A stretch of DNA of 64,000 nucleotides. It comes from Candidatus Schneewindia gallinarum (GTDB taxonomy: Bacteria; Bacillota; Clostridia; Oscillospirales; Ruminococcaceae). The stretch covers positions 1 to 64,000 of the forward strand of contig CAJFUF010000005.1 of the NCBI GenBank assembly GCA_904420175.1, written 5' to 3'. Positions within the stretch are counted from its first letter, which is position 1. Each line of letters begins with the position of its first letter. The notes under the pieces are model-generated. The model was not told the DNA's origin and searched no databases. It saw only the letters and a list, made by a program, of their open reading frames with translations. The translations under genes were made by a program, and so were the position numbers. Below are positions 8,183-16,542 of this stretch, in pieces.

Positions 8183-9094
8183 ATGGGAATCGAGTCCTTG
8201 CTTTTAACGACGCTTAGAATGTCCATTCCACTGGTCATTGCGGCCATGGGCGGAATCTTTGCAACCCGGTCCGGCATGATGGCCATGGGACTGGAGAGCA
8301 TGATGCTGTTCGGCGCTTTCGGCGCAGTCTGGTGCTCTTACCTGACGGGAAATGTGTTCCTCGGCTTTCTCACAGGAGTCCTGTTCGGGATGGTGTTCGG
8401 CCTGACCTATGCCGTGCTGACCATCCGCTTCCAGGTCAATCAGGTCATCGGCGGTATCGCCCTTAACCTGTTCACGGTGGCGTGTACAACGGTGCTTATG
8501 CAGTTTGTGTGGGGAAATGCGGGCAACTCTCCCGCGGTAAACAGCCTTGAAGGCTCTGTTAACATCGGTATCCTGGCTGAGATTCCTGTCATTGGCCCTG
8601 TTTTAAGCGGCATGTCCATCAACTTCTACATTGCGATTTTGCTGATTGCGGCAACCACGTTTGTTATGTTCCACACCTGCTTTGGCCTGCGGCTTCGGAT
8701 GATCGGCGAAAACCCCACTGCGGCAAGCACTCTCGGCATTAAGGTGCGGGGCTACAAATACCTCGCTATGCTGATCTGCGGCGCCCTTGCGGGCTTCGCC
8801 GGGGCCTATCTGTCCATTGATCAGCTGAACATGTTCTCCAAGGACATGATTGCGGGAAAAGGCTATATCGTGGTGGTTATGCTGGCACTGGGCAAGTACA
8901 ATCCTGTGGGTGCGGCGCTGGCGGCACTGCTGTTCGGCTTCTCGGACGCGCTGCAGATTAACCTGCAGCAGATGTTCAGCGTTCCTGCCCAGCTGGTGCA
9001 GATGCTGCCGTACATTGTCACCATTCTTGTCATTACCTTTGCCGTCCGGCATGTGAAGGGCCCGGCGGGCACTGGAAAGCTTCCGGAGGAATAA
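8183..9094 (+). CDS. ABC importer permease (NupQ/YufQ-like)
   Basis: 303-residue second permease of the BMP importer, with the same family segment (IFATRSGMMAMGLESMMLFG) and coupling region GENPTAASTLGIKVRGYK. The ATG directly abuts the stop of the first permease and follows AAAAGGAGGG. No terminator separates it from the sulfatase gene 54 bases downstream, so the sulfatase pair is probably in the same transcript. Confidence 0.95.
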   Translation: MGIESLLLTTLRMSIPLVIAAMGGIFATRSGMMAMGLESMMLFGAFGAVWCSYLTGNVFLGFLTGVLFGMVFGLTYAVLTIRFQVNQVIGGIALNLFTVACTTVLMQFVWGNAGNSPAVNSLEGSVNIGILAEIPVIGPVLSGMSINFYIAILLIAATTFVMFHTCFGLRLRMIGENPTAASTLGIKVRGYKYLAMLICGALAGFAGAYLSIDQLNMFSKDMIAGKGYIVVVMLALGKYNPVGAALAALLFGFSDALQINLQQMFSVPAQLVQMLPYIVTILVITFAVRHVKGPAGTGKLPEE

Positions 9095-9148
9095 GCCGGC
9101 CGGAAGAAAACAGCACGAAAAAGGAACATACAGAAAGGATGAAACAGA

Positions 9149-10657
9149 ATGAAAGCGATTATGGTCATGTTCGACTCCTTAAACCGGCACCTGCTGGAGC
9201 CCTATGGGTGCGACTGGACGAAAACGCCGAACTTTGCGCGGCTGGCGGAACACACCGTAACCTTTGACAACTTTTATGCGGGCTCCCTGCCATGCATGCC
9301 CGCCCGCAGGGAACTGCACACCGGCCGCTATAACTTCCTGCACCGGGCATGGGGCCCCATTGAGGGTTACGACGACTCCATGCCGGAGATTCTGAAAAGC
9401 AATGGAATTTACACGCACCTTGTCACGGATCACTGGCACTACTGGGAGGAAGGCGGAGCCAACTACCAGACGAAGTACAACAGCTTCGAGTATGCCCGCG
9501 GGCAGGAGGGCGACCCGTGGAAGGGGCACTTAAAATGGGATGTGCCGGAACATATTGACGGGCGGCAGGACGCCTGCGGCAAACAGGAGTATATTAACCG
9601 CTACTACATGCGTGAGGAGAAAAATCAGGCCATAGCGGTAACATTCCAAAACGGTCTGGACTTCATTGAGACGAACCATGCAGAGGACAACTGGTTCCTG
9701 CAGATAGAGGCCTTTGACCCGCATGAGCCGTTCTTCTCCCCGCAAAAGTATAAGGACTTATATCCGCACGAGTACCACGGCATCATGTTTGACTGGCCCG
9801 CTTACCACCCGGTACGGGAAAGCGAGGAGGCGGTTCAGCACTGCCGGTATGAGTATGCCGCACTGCTGTCCATGTGCGACGCCTACCTTGGTAAGGTGCT
9901 GGACATGATGGATCAATACGGCCTGTGGGAAGACACCATGCTGATTGTCAACACAGACCATGGTTTCCTGCTGGGGGAGCACAACTGGTGGGGAAAGATT
10001 CAGATGCTGTACTACAACGAAATCGCCCATACCCCGTTCTTTTTGTGGGATCCCAGGCTGAAGCTAAAAAACGTGCGGAGCGACTGCCTCGCGCAGACCA
10101 TTGACATCGCCCCCACTGTTCTCGATTTCTTTGGACAGGCAATCCCGAAGGACATGCTGGGCCGGCCGCTGCGCCAGTGCCTTGAAAGCGGAACGAATGC
10201 CCATGACTATGTCCTGTTCGGCCAGCACGGCATGCAGGTTTATATCACGGACGGAAGATATGTGTATGTTCGCTCGCCGCTGCCGGATAAGGAGGACGTG
10301 CTGTATAACTATATGTCGGTACCCAACAGCTACCCCAACGCCATGCCGGTGGAAGTGCTGCGCACAGGCGAGTGGCACCCCGGTTTTAGCTTCACGAAGG
10401 GCGTCCCGCTGATGAAATACCACGGCGGCAGCTGGATTCCTTCCATGCAGCAGAATGGAAAGCTGCCGGAAAGCCTACATGCAGCGGGCAACCTGCTGTT
10501 TGACCTTGAGACGGATCCGAAGCAGCTGAACCCCATCGACGACCCGCAGGTGGAGGAGCGGATGATCCGCGCCATGGTAAAACTGATGCTTGAAAACGAC
10601 AGCCCGGCGGAGCAGTTTGAACGCCTGGGACTGGAGAGCTATCTGCCGACACCGTAA
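9149..10657 (+). CDS. Sulfatase (Cys-type, formylglycine-dependent)
   Basis: 502-residue arylsulfatase-superfamily enzyme that hydrolyses a sulfate ester. The active-site motif is C49-M-P-A-R, so C49 should be oxidised to formylglycine by the maturase encoded next door. D9 and N12 (VMFDSLNRH) and the later NTDHGFLLGEH supply the metal site. There is no signal peptide, so it should act in the cytosol on an imported substrate. It follows the importer genes without a terminator. Substrate is unknown; other members of the superfamily hydrolyse phosphonate or phosphate esters, but the paired maturase supports sulfatase chemistry. Confidence 0.92.
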   Translation: MKAIMVMFDSLNRHLLEPYGCDWTKTPNFARLAEHTVTFDNFYAGSLPCMPARRELHTGRYNFLHRAWGPIEGYDDSMPEILKSNGIYTHLVTDHWHYWEEGGANYQTKYNSFEYARGQEGDPWKGHLKWDVPEHIDGRQDACGKQEYINRYYMREEKNQAIAVTFQNGLDFIETNHAEDNWFLQIEAFDPHEPFFSPQKYKDLYPHEYHGIMFDWPAYHPVRESEEAVQHCRYEYAALLSMCDAYLGKVLDMMDQYGLWEDTMLIVNTDHGFLLGEHNWWGKIQMLYYNEIAHTPFFLWDPRLKLKNVRSDCLAQTIDIAPTVLDFFGQAIPKDMLGRPLRQCLESGTNAHDYVLFGQHGMQVYITDGRYVYVRSPLPDKEDVLYNYMSVPNSYPNAMPVEVLRTGEWHPGFSFTKGVPLMKYHGGSWIPSMQQNGKLPESLHAAGNLLFDLETDPKQLNPIDDPQVEERMIRAMVKLMLENDSPAEQFERLGLESYLPTP

Positions 10658-10672
10658 CAGGAGGGAAAGGCC

Positions 10673-11800
10673 ATGCCGCCGCTGAGCATTTTAATCAAAC
10701 CCGTGTCCGACAGCTGCAATATGCGCTGTAAATACTGCTTTTACTGTGATGAGGCTAGCAAGCGGTCAGTCCACTCCTACGGCACCATGCAGGCGGATAC
10801 GCTGGAAAAGCTGGTGATGAAGGCGCTGTCAGCCGCACAGGGGCAATGCACCTTTGCCTTTCAGGGCGGGGAGCCAACCCTTGCAGGGCTGCCCTTTTAT
10901 CAGGAGTTTGTCCGGCTTGTACAAAAGCACAATGTAAAAAAGCTGGACGTCCATTTTGCCATACAGACCAACGGGACGCTGATTGACAGGGAGTGGGCCG
11001 GGTTTCTTGCGCAGAACGGTTTTTTAACCGGCTTGTCCTTAGACGGAACCAAGGAGGTAAACGACCGGTTCCGCGTGGACGCGCAGGGCGGCGGTACCTA
11101 TACGAAGGTGCTGCATGCTGCACAGCTTTTCGACGCAGCCGGCGCCCAGTACAACATCCTGACTACCGTCACCTCTGCCGTGGCGGAAAATGTTGAACGG
11201 ATTTACCGCTTTTTTAAAAAGAACGGATTTCAGTGGCAGCAGTACATCGCCTGCCTTGATCCAATTGGAGAGCGGCGCGGCGGGCATGACTACTCTGTTA
11301 CACCGGAGCAGTACGGCGTTTTCCTAAAGCGCCTGTTCGATTTGTGGTATCTGGACTGGAAGCATGGAACCCCCATCTCCATTCGGTATTTCGATAATCT
11401 GGTGTTTCTGCTTATGGGCCAGCCTGCGGAGGCCTGCGGCATGATGGGCCACTGCACCTGCCAATATGTGGTGGAGGCGGACGGCGGCGTCTATCCCTGT
11501 GATTTCTATGTGCTGGACGGCTATAGGCTGGGGGACATTGAAACGCAGGACTTCCCGGACTTTGACAAAAAACGCCGGGAGCTTCGATTTATCGAGAAAT
11601 CGCTGGTTCCCCATGAGGACTGCCGGGCATGCCCCTTCGGCTACCTGTGCCGAGGCGGGTGCCGCCGGGATCGCGACGGGTTTGACGGCGGCCCGCTTCA
11701 AAAAAATTATCTCTGCCCTGCGTACCGCGTCTTTTTCCCTTACGCTCTACCGAGGCTTCAGGAACTTGCGCAGGATGTCATGAAACGCTCCCGACCTTAA
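10673..11800 (+). CDS. Anaerobic sulfatase-maturating radical SAM enzyme (anSME)
   Basis: 375-residue radical SAM/SPASM protein that converts the sulfatase active-site cysteine into formylglycine without oxygen. The radical SAM cluster motif is C15-x3-C19-x2-C22 near the N terminus, followed by the anSME-type segment FQGGEPTLAG. The C-terminal SPASM region has the cysteine set for two more 4Fe-4S clusters (CGMMGHCTCQYVV, YPCDFYVL, CRACPFGYLCRGGC, YLCPAY). It starts 15 bases after the sulfatase stop with AGGAGGG, and ends at a strong terminator. Confidence 0.95.
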   Translation: MPPLSILIKPVSDSCNMRCKYCFYCDEASKRSVHSYGTMQADTLEKLVMKALSAAQGQCTFAFQGGEPTLAGLPFYQEFVRLVQKHNVKKLDVHFAIQTNGTLIDREWAGFLAQNGFLTGLSLDGTKEVNDRFRVDAQGGGTYTKVLHAAQLFDAAGAQYNILTTVTSAVAENVERIYRFFKKNGFQWQQYIACLDPIGERRGGHDYSVTPEQYGVFLKRLFDLWYLDWKHGTPISIRYFDNLVFLLMGQPAEACGMMGHCTCQYVVEADGGVYPCDFYVLDGYRLGDIETQDFPDFDKKRRELRFIEKSLVPHEDCRACPFGYLCRGGCRRDRDGFDGGPLQKNYLCPAYRVFFPYALPRLQELAQDVMKRSRP

Positions 11801-11810
11801 AACAGGGACG

Positions 11811-11846
11811 AAAGACGGCCGGATTTTTATCCGGCCGTCTTTTTCT
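11811..11846 (+). terminator. Terminator of the importer/sulfatase operon
   Basis: AGACGGCCGGAT pairs with ATCCGGCCGTCT around a TTTT loop, followed by TTTTCT. Confidence 0.92.
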
Positions 11847-12079
11847 GCCTCCAATCCACCCGGCCCCCGGCAGAGGACGCGGCAGAACAAAACCGCCGCC
11901 GCGGCACTTAAAACGGGGGAAAGTGCAGACAGGCAAAATCATATCATCGACTTGCGAGGGCATTTGTGGTAAGATAAACTGGGATTTTAAAAAGATCGCG
12001 CTGGACCGGCGGTAAGGCGGCGCGGCATATAGAATGGAAAAACCAAAGCCTTAAAAAGACGGGATGGGAGGAAAAGAAA

Positions 12080-13231
12080 ATGATGGGAACAGTTGCGCTG
12101 GTGCCGTGCGCCGGCTACAACCGGCAGGAGGTGACGGAGGCTGTCCGCACCGGTGTGGAACTGCTTGGAGGGATAGGACGGTTTGTCCGCCCGGAGGAGC
12201 ACATTCTTTTAAAGCCGAATCTGCTGCGTAAAGCGGAGCCGGACAGGGCTGTTTCCACCCATCCGGAGGTGTTTCGCGCCGTTGCCGCCCTGCTGCGGGA
12301 GGTGGGATATTCCAACCTGACATACGGGGATTCGCCTGGAACGGGCAGCATGGCCAAGACAGCAGAGGCCTGTGGAATGGCCGCCCCGGCGCAGGAGTTT
12401 AACATACCGCAGGCGGACTTTTCCACCTGCGTGGAAACCGCATTTCCGCAGGGCCGTGTCTCACAGCGGTTTTTCCTTGCAAAAGGGGTTGTGGATAACC
12501 CGGCTGTCATCAACATCTGTAAAATGAAAACCCATGCGCTGGAGCGGATCACCGGGGCCGTAAAAAACCTGTACGGCTGCGTACAGGGCTATAATAAAAG
12601 TGCAGGGCATGTGGCCTACCCCTCTGCGGAGCGGTTTGCCGCCATGCTGTGTGACCTCCACCGGCTGATACGCCCGCGGCTGCACATTCTGGACGGTATC
12701 ACCGCCATGGAGGGAAACGGCCCTGCTTCCGGCACGCCGGTGCACATGGGGGTGCTGCTGTTTTCCGACGATCCAGTGGCCCTGGACAGCGTTTTTTGCC
12801 GCCTTGTTTACCTGAATCCTGAACTGGTGCCCACCAATGTGCAGGGCATGAAAGCGGGTGTCGGTACCTATGAGCAGGTGCGCGTGCTTACTCCGCAGGG
12901 CGAACTGGACGTGGATGAAGCGGTGGAAAGGCATGGCCACAGCGAATTTGATGTGTACCGCGGTAAGGAGGAACGGCCGTTTTTAAAAAACCTGCTGCGC
13001 TTTGCCAGATCCAAGCCGGCAATAGATGGGACGCGCTGCGTCGGCTGCGGCGTGTGCGTGGACGCCTGCCCCGTGCAGGGAAAGGCCGTGCATCAACCGC
13101 GCAGGGGTGTGAAGCCCACATACGACTACAAGGCCTGTATTCGTTGTTTCTGCTGTCAGGAGATGTGCCCGGAACAGGCCATCTTTGTGAAAAAACCGCT
13201 GATGGCAAGATTGGCGGACAGAAAGTGGTAG
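12080..13231 (+). CDS. DUF362 protein with C-terminal 2x[4Fe-4S] ferredoxin domain
   Basis: 383-residue cytosolic protein. Residues 1-300 match the DUF362 family (LLKPNLLRKAEPD near the start, INICKMKTHALERITGAVKNLYG centrally). Residues about 315-370 carry two 4Fe-4S motifs (CVGCGVCVDACP and CIRCFCCQEMCP). Proteins of this type are widespread in anaerobes and presumed to be iron-sulfur oxidoreductases, but no reaction is established to my knowledge. Start follows GGGAGGAAAAG; two ATG codons in a row. A weak promoter may be TCGACT/TAAGAT at 11947-11975. Single gene ending in a bidirectional terminator. Confidence 0.9.
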   Translation: MMGTVALVPCAGYNRQEVTEAVRTGVELLGGIGRFVRPEEHILLKPNLLRKAEPDRAVSTHPEVFRAVAALLREVGYSNLTYGDSPGTGSMAKTAEACGMAAPAQEFNIPQADFSTCVETAFPQGRVSQRFFLAKGVVDNPAVINICKMKTHALERITGAVKNLYGCVQGYNKSAGHVAYPSAERFAAMLCDLHRLIRPRLHILDGITAMEGNGPASGTPVHMGVLLFSDDPVALDSVFCRLVYLNPELVPTNVQGMKAGVGTYEQVRVLTPQGELDVDEAVERHGHSEFDVYRGKEERPFLKNLLRFARSKPAIDGTRCVGCGVCVDACPVQGKAVHQPRRGVKPTYDYKACIRCFCCQEMCPEQAIFVKKPLMARLADRKW

Positions 13232-13242
13232 GGCCGTATAGA

Positions 13243-13282
13243 TAAGAAAAAGCGCACGGGCCGCTGGCCCGTGCGCTTTTTC
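13243..13282. terminator. Bidirectional terminator between convergent genes
   Basis: AGAAAAAGCGCACGGGCC pairs with GGCCCGTGCGCTTTTTCT around GCT. It serves the DUF362 gene (plus) and the PhoU-like gene (minus). Confidence 0.92.
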
Positions 13283-13302
13283 TGCAAAGACGAAAACAAA
13301 CG

Positions 13303-13926
13303 TCAGCTGTTCTTCATCATAATTTCTTCCGCCATGTTGGCAGCATGTTCACACTTGTCCACACACTCCTCCATGACCTTATAAATCTCATTCCAGGTCA
13401 GCACCTCGATGGGATCCGCACCGGAGGTGTAAAGCTCCCGCATGGCGTCAATGTACAGCTTGTCCCCCTCGTTTTCATAGCTGTTGATATCGATGACCAG
13501 CTTAATAAGCTCACCCGACTTTTTAAAGTTGTGGAATTCAGCCATCAACTGTTTTAACGCCTCGCAGCTTTTGACGATGACGGCACAAAACTGTGGCGCA
13601 TCGGGACGCATGACCTTAATGTCAAACATATACATGCGCAGTAAAACATCCTCAATGGAGTCCGTGATTTCGTCGATATACTGGCTCAGGCCGATAATAT
13701 CTTCCCGCTCGATGGGGGTGATAAACTCGTGCGCAAGCTTTTTCATCAGTTTATGCTTGCTTGCATCGGCCGCGTTTTCCAGCTTGTGCATGGTGGCGGT
13801 GTTTTCCGCAAGCTTGTCATGGTCGTAGTCTGTCAGGCATTTTTGCAGCAGCAGGGCCTCCTCATAGCAGAAACCCGCCACTTCCTCAAACATGGAAAAA
13901 TAAAAGTTCTTTTCCTTTTTACGCAT
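13303..13926 (-). CDS. DUF47/PhoU-like phosphate transport accessory protein
   Basis: 207-residue all-helical cytosolic protein of the DUF47 (PhoU-like, YkaA) family. The segment AHEFITPIEREDIIGLSQYIDEITD is the conserved family core, with acidic clusters that bind metal in PhoU proteins. Genes of this family usually pair with low-affinity Pit transporters, and here it follows the Pit gene 12 bases downstream. Start has AAGGAGG. It probably modulates the transporter. Confidence 0.94.
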   Translation of the reverse strand: MRKKEKNFYFSMFEEVAGFCYEEALLLQKCLTDYDHDKLAENTATMHKLENAADASKHKLMKKLAHEFITPIEREDIIGLSQYIDEITDSIEDVLLRMYMFDIKVMRPDAPQFCAVIVKSCEALKQLMAEFHNFKKSGELIKLVIDINSYENEGDKLYIDAMRELYTSGADPIEVLTWNEIYKVMEECVDKCEHAANMAEEIMMKNS

Positions 13927-13938
13927 GATTTATCCTCC

Positions 13939-14991
13939 TTAAAATATCAGCATAAACAGCTGCGCCATCAGATATCCGATAATCCCGCAGCCGGGGAAGG
14001 TCAGCACCCAGGTCAGCACCATTTCCTTGACCACGCCCCAGTTGACAAAGCTTAAACGCTTGGCCGCGCCAACGCCCATGATGGCGGTGGTCTTGGTGTG
14101 GGTGGTGCTGACGGGCAGGCCCGTCAGGGAAGAGATAAGCAGGCATCCTGCACCTGCAAGGTCGGCGGAAAAGCCCTGATATTTCTCCAGCTTCACCATG
14201 TCCATGCCAACTGCCTTAATAATACGGTAACCGCCGATGGAAGTGCCAAGCGCCATAACGATACTGCACAAGATCATCAGCCAGACAGGGACGTGGAAGC
14301 TGGTGACCCCGGCCTTACCCTGAGCAAGGAACAGCCCCAGCAGAAATACACCCATGAACTTTTGCCCATCCTGTGCACCGTGCATAAAAGCCATGGCCGC
14401 CCCGCCTGCAATCTGTGCGTAGCCGAAGAAGTTATCCGCCTTCCTTCTTTCACAGCGGCGGAACAGCAGCGCGGTCAGTTTGGCACTGAAATAGCCCATG
14501 GCAAAGCCCAGCAGGGTGGACAGCAACAGGCCGTACAGCACCTTAACCCACTCGGCCCCGTTGATTCCGGAGAAACCGCCGTGCATGGCAATGGCGGCTC
14601 CGGATATACCGGCAATCAACGCATGGCTTTCGCTGGTTGGAATACCAAACCACCATGCAGCAGTGGCCCACAACACAATGGCGAACAGCGCCGCGCACAG
14701 GCCGATCAGTGCCTCCTGTGCGTTGCTGCCGAAATCCACCATGTTATAGATGGTTTCCGCAACAGTGGCGTTTATCATGGTCATGCAGAAAACGCCCAGA
14801 AAGTTGAACACCGCAGCCATCATAATGGCTGCCCGCGGGCCGATGGCCCGTGTGGACACGCAGGTGGCAATGGCGTTCGGTGCATCGGTCCACCCGTTAA
14901 CCAAAATAACGCCCAGCGTCAGTAACACCGTCACCAACAGGGCGGGATTACTAACGAGCTGGGCGAGAAAATCGGGAAATGAAACAGTCAT
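13939..14991 (-). CDS. PiT-family inorganic phosphate transporter
   Basis: 350-residue polytopic membrane protein; imports phosphate with a metal or proton. The two family signature repeats are visible: GWTDAPNAIATCVSTRAI near residue 33 and GLPVSTTHTKTTAIMGVG near residue 300. AAGGATGG precedes the ATG. First gene of a two-gene operon with the DUF47 protein. A promoter TTGCCA/TAAGAT with 17-base spacing lies at 15047-15075 on the minus strand. Confidence 0.95.
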   Translation of the reverse strand: MTVSFPDFLAQLVSNPALLVTVLLTLGVILVNGWTDAPNAIATCVSTRAIGPRAAIMMAAVFNFLGVFCMTMINATVAETIYNMVDFGSNAQEALIGLCAALFAIVLWATAAWWFGIPTSESHALIAGISGAAIAMHGGFSGINGAEWVKVLYGLLLSTLLGFAMGYFSAKLTALLFRRCERRKADNFFGYAQIAGGAAMAFMHGAQDGQKFMGVFLLGLFLAQGKAGVTSFHVPVWLMILCSIVMALGTSIGGYRIIKAVGMDMVKLEKYQGFSADLAGAGCLLISSLTGLPVSTTHTKTTAIMGVGAAKRLSFVNWGVVKEMVLTWVLTFPGCGIIGYLMAQLFMLIF

Positions 14992-15046
14992 TGAATTCCA
15001 TCCTTTTTCTTTACAAGCTTCTTACGTATTTTTTACGAACACACTC

Positions 15047-15128
15047 ATCTTAACATACCCGTGCGTTGTTGGCAATAAAAATATAGAAGACAACTTTCGT
15101 TGCAATCAGCCGGTAGATATGGTAAACT
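15047..15128. promoter_or_regulatory. Divergent promoters for PiT operon and ABC_trans_CmpB-type gene
   Basis: Minus strand: TTGCCA (15070-15075), 17-base spacer, TAAGAT (15047-15052). Plus strand: TTGCAA (15100-15105), 17-base spacer, TAAACT (15123-15128). Both are moderate matches to the housekeeping consensus. Confidence 0.55.
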
Positions 15129-15159
15129 GACAAAAATTGTTGCATGAGGAGGGAAGCAG

Positions 15160-15876
15160 ATGATCGCGGAGCTGATACTGAAATTTACAATTTACAGTTT
15201 TCTCGGTTGGCTGTGTGAGACAGTGTACTGCAGTGTGGGTCAGCGCCGGTTTGTGTACCGTGGGTTTCTTAACGGGCCGGTTTGCCCGATTTACGGGTTC
15301 GGTGCCCTGCTGGTGCTGTTCTTTTTAATGGATGTAAAGGACAACCTGCTGGCCCTGTTCACTGCGGGGATGGTGGTAACCAGCACGCTGGAGTATCTGA
15401 CTTCCTTCCTTATGGAAAAACTGTTCCATGCCAAGTGGTGGGACTATTCCAACAGGCCGTTCAATCTGCACGGCCGGGTATGCCTGCTGAATTCGGTGCT
15501 GTTCGGCCTGATGGCGGTGCTGCTGGCCCATTTTGTGGATCCGGCAGTGGATCGGCTTATCGGCGGGCTTCCGGCGTGGCTGCTGCCATGGGCAGCCGGG
15601 GTTTTGCTTGTGCTGTTTGTTTTGGACACGGTGGTCAGCGTATGCGCTGCGTTGCACCTGGACGCACGCCTGCGGGAACTGCAGGCCGTCACGGAAGCCT
15701 TTATGGAGGGAAAGCGAAAAGAGCTGCAGGGAAAACGAAGTGCTTTACAGACAAGGCTTTTAAAGGCTTATCCCAACCTGCACTCTCTCAAGTATGACGA
15801 GCGCCTGCAGGAACTGCGGCAGGCGCTGCGCCGCAAAAAGGAAGAGAGGAAGAAAAACAGAAAAAAGGGGAAATAA
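15160..15876 (+). CDS. Membrane protein of the ABC_trans_CmpB family
   Basis: 238-residue integral membrane protein (about five hydrophobic helices in residues 1-165), with a basic, coiled-coil-like C-terminal tail (about 170-238, ending in a run of K/R). The N-terminal segment FTIYSFLGWLCETVY and RGFLNGPVCPIYGFG are typical of the family named putative ABC-transporter type IV, common in Clostridia. It has no ATPase partner here, so the transporter label is doubtful. GAGGAGGGA precedes the ATG. Confidence 0.85.
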   Translation: MIAELILKFTIYSFLGWLCETVYCSVGQRRFVYRGFLNGPVCPIYGFGALLVLFFLMDVKDNLLALFTAGMVVTSTLEYLTSFLMEKLFHAKWWDYSNRPFNLHGRVCLLNSVLFGLMAVLLAHFVDPAVDRLIGGLPAWLLPWAAGVLLVLFVLDTVVSVCAALHLDARLRELQAVTEAFMEGKRKELQGKRSALQTRLLKAYPNLHSLKYDERLQELRQALRRKKEERKKNRKKGK

Positions 15877-15930
15877 CTGGGTGCTTTTCTGCCCGCCGGC
15901 GGTTCTGACTTCGTCAAACCGGGCATACAC

Positions 15931-15980
15931 TTGACAGAGGCGCCATTTTCCCGTATGATCATAATAACTAATGATGTTAG
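15931..15980 (+). promoter_or_regulatory. Promoter and operator of the MarR gene
   Basis: TTGACA (15931-15936), 17-base spacer, TATGAT (15954-15959): a near-consensus promoter. Immediately downstream, over the expected start site, lies palindrome CTAATGATGTTAG (15968-15980). The same palindrome recurs at 16461-16473 in front of the DUF1538 operon, so it is the likely MarR operator. Confidence 0.75.
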
Positions 15981-15998
15981 GTAATCCGGGGGCTGTAT

Positions 15999-16424
15999 AT
16001 GGATTATAGAGCAATGGCAGAGGAGCTTTTAAGCATTCGTGCAGGCTTGCTTCATGTTCCTGCAATTCAGCACATGACAAATTTGGTGAAGGGTGAGATG
16101 AGCGTGCTGAACTATCTTGTCACCCATGAGAACAGGGCCCATCCCAAAGATATGAGCAGGGATATGCTGGTCAGCACCGCACGCATTGCCGCCATCCTGA
16201 ACCACATGGAGGAGAAAGGGCTGCTTACCCGCACGCACGATCCGGAGGATAACCGGCAGGTGATTGTGTCGCTGACCCGCGCCGGAATGAAGGAAATTCA
16301 AAAAAGGCGTGAGGAGGCCATCTGCTACATCATGCGGATGCTGGATTACCTTGGTCCTGAAGAAGCAAAGGAGTACCTTCGGATTCAGGAAAAAATCATC
16401 CATGGTTTTGCCGGGCGAAGATAG
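15999..16424 (+). CDS. MarR-family transcriptional regulator
   Basis: 141-residue winged-helix dimeric repressor. The recognition region is MSRDMLVSTARIAAILNHMEEKGLLTRTHDPEDNRQVIVSLT (wing with DNRQ), flanked by helical dimerisation arms. Unlike many MarR proteins it is immediately upstream of a membrane-protein operon whose leader carries the same palindrome as its own promoter, pointing to autoregulation and control of DUF1538-PII. The inducer is unknown. Ribosome site before the ATG is weak (CCGGGGGC). Confidence 0.92.
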   Translation: MDYRAMAEELLSIRAGLLHVPAIQHMTNLVKGEMSVLNYLVTHENRAHPKDMSRDMLVSTARIAAILNHMEEKGLLTRTHDPEDNRQVIVSLTRAGMKEIQKRREEAICYIMRMLDYLGPEEAKEYLRIQEKIIHGFAGRR

Positions 16425-16460
16425 GGCGGCAGGAAAGGGCTTTTTCGTGTACCCAATTTG

Positions 16461-16473
16461 CTAATAGTGTTAG
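16461..16473 (+). promoter_or_regulatory. MarR operator in front of the DUF1538-PII operon
   Basis: CTAATAGTGTTAG, extended by a flanking G/C pair to GCTAA-N5-TTAGC. It matches the palindrome in the MarR promoter at 11 of 13 positions. I could not place a convincing -35/-10 pair around it. Confidence 0.65.
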
Positions 16474-16542
16474 CTATCCGCTTGCTGTTCCCCATGAAAT
16501 CCCGGCGGTACCGGCCAAAGAAAGGAGGGGTGGGAGACCCAC

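Noticed and set aside
13345-14055. Plus-strand ORFs opposite the DUF47 gene
   Set aside because: Shadows of an unambiguous PhoU-like protein with its own ribosome site.
14098-14925. 275-codon plus-strand ORF opposite the phosphate transporter
   Set aside because: Composition (many H, Q, N, G) is that of an antisense shadow of a membrane protein.
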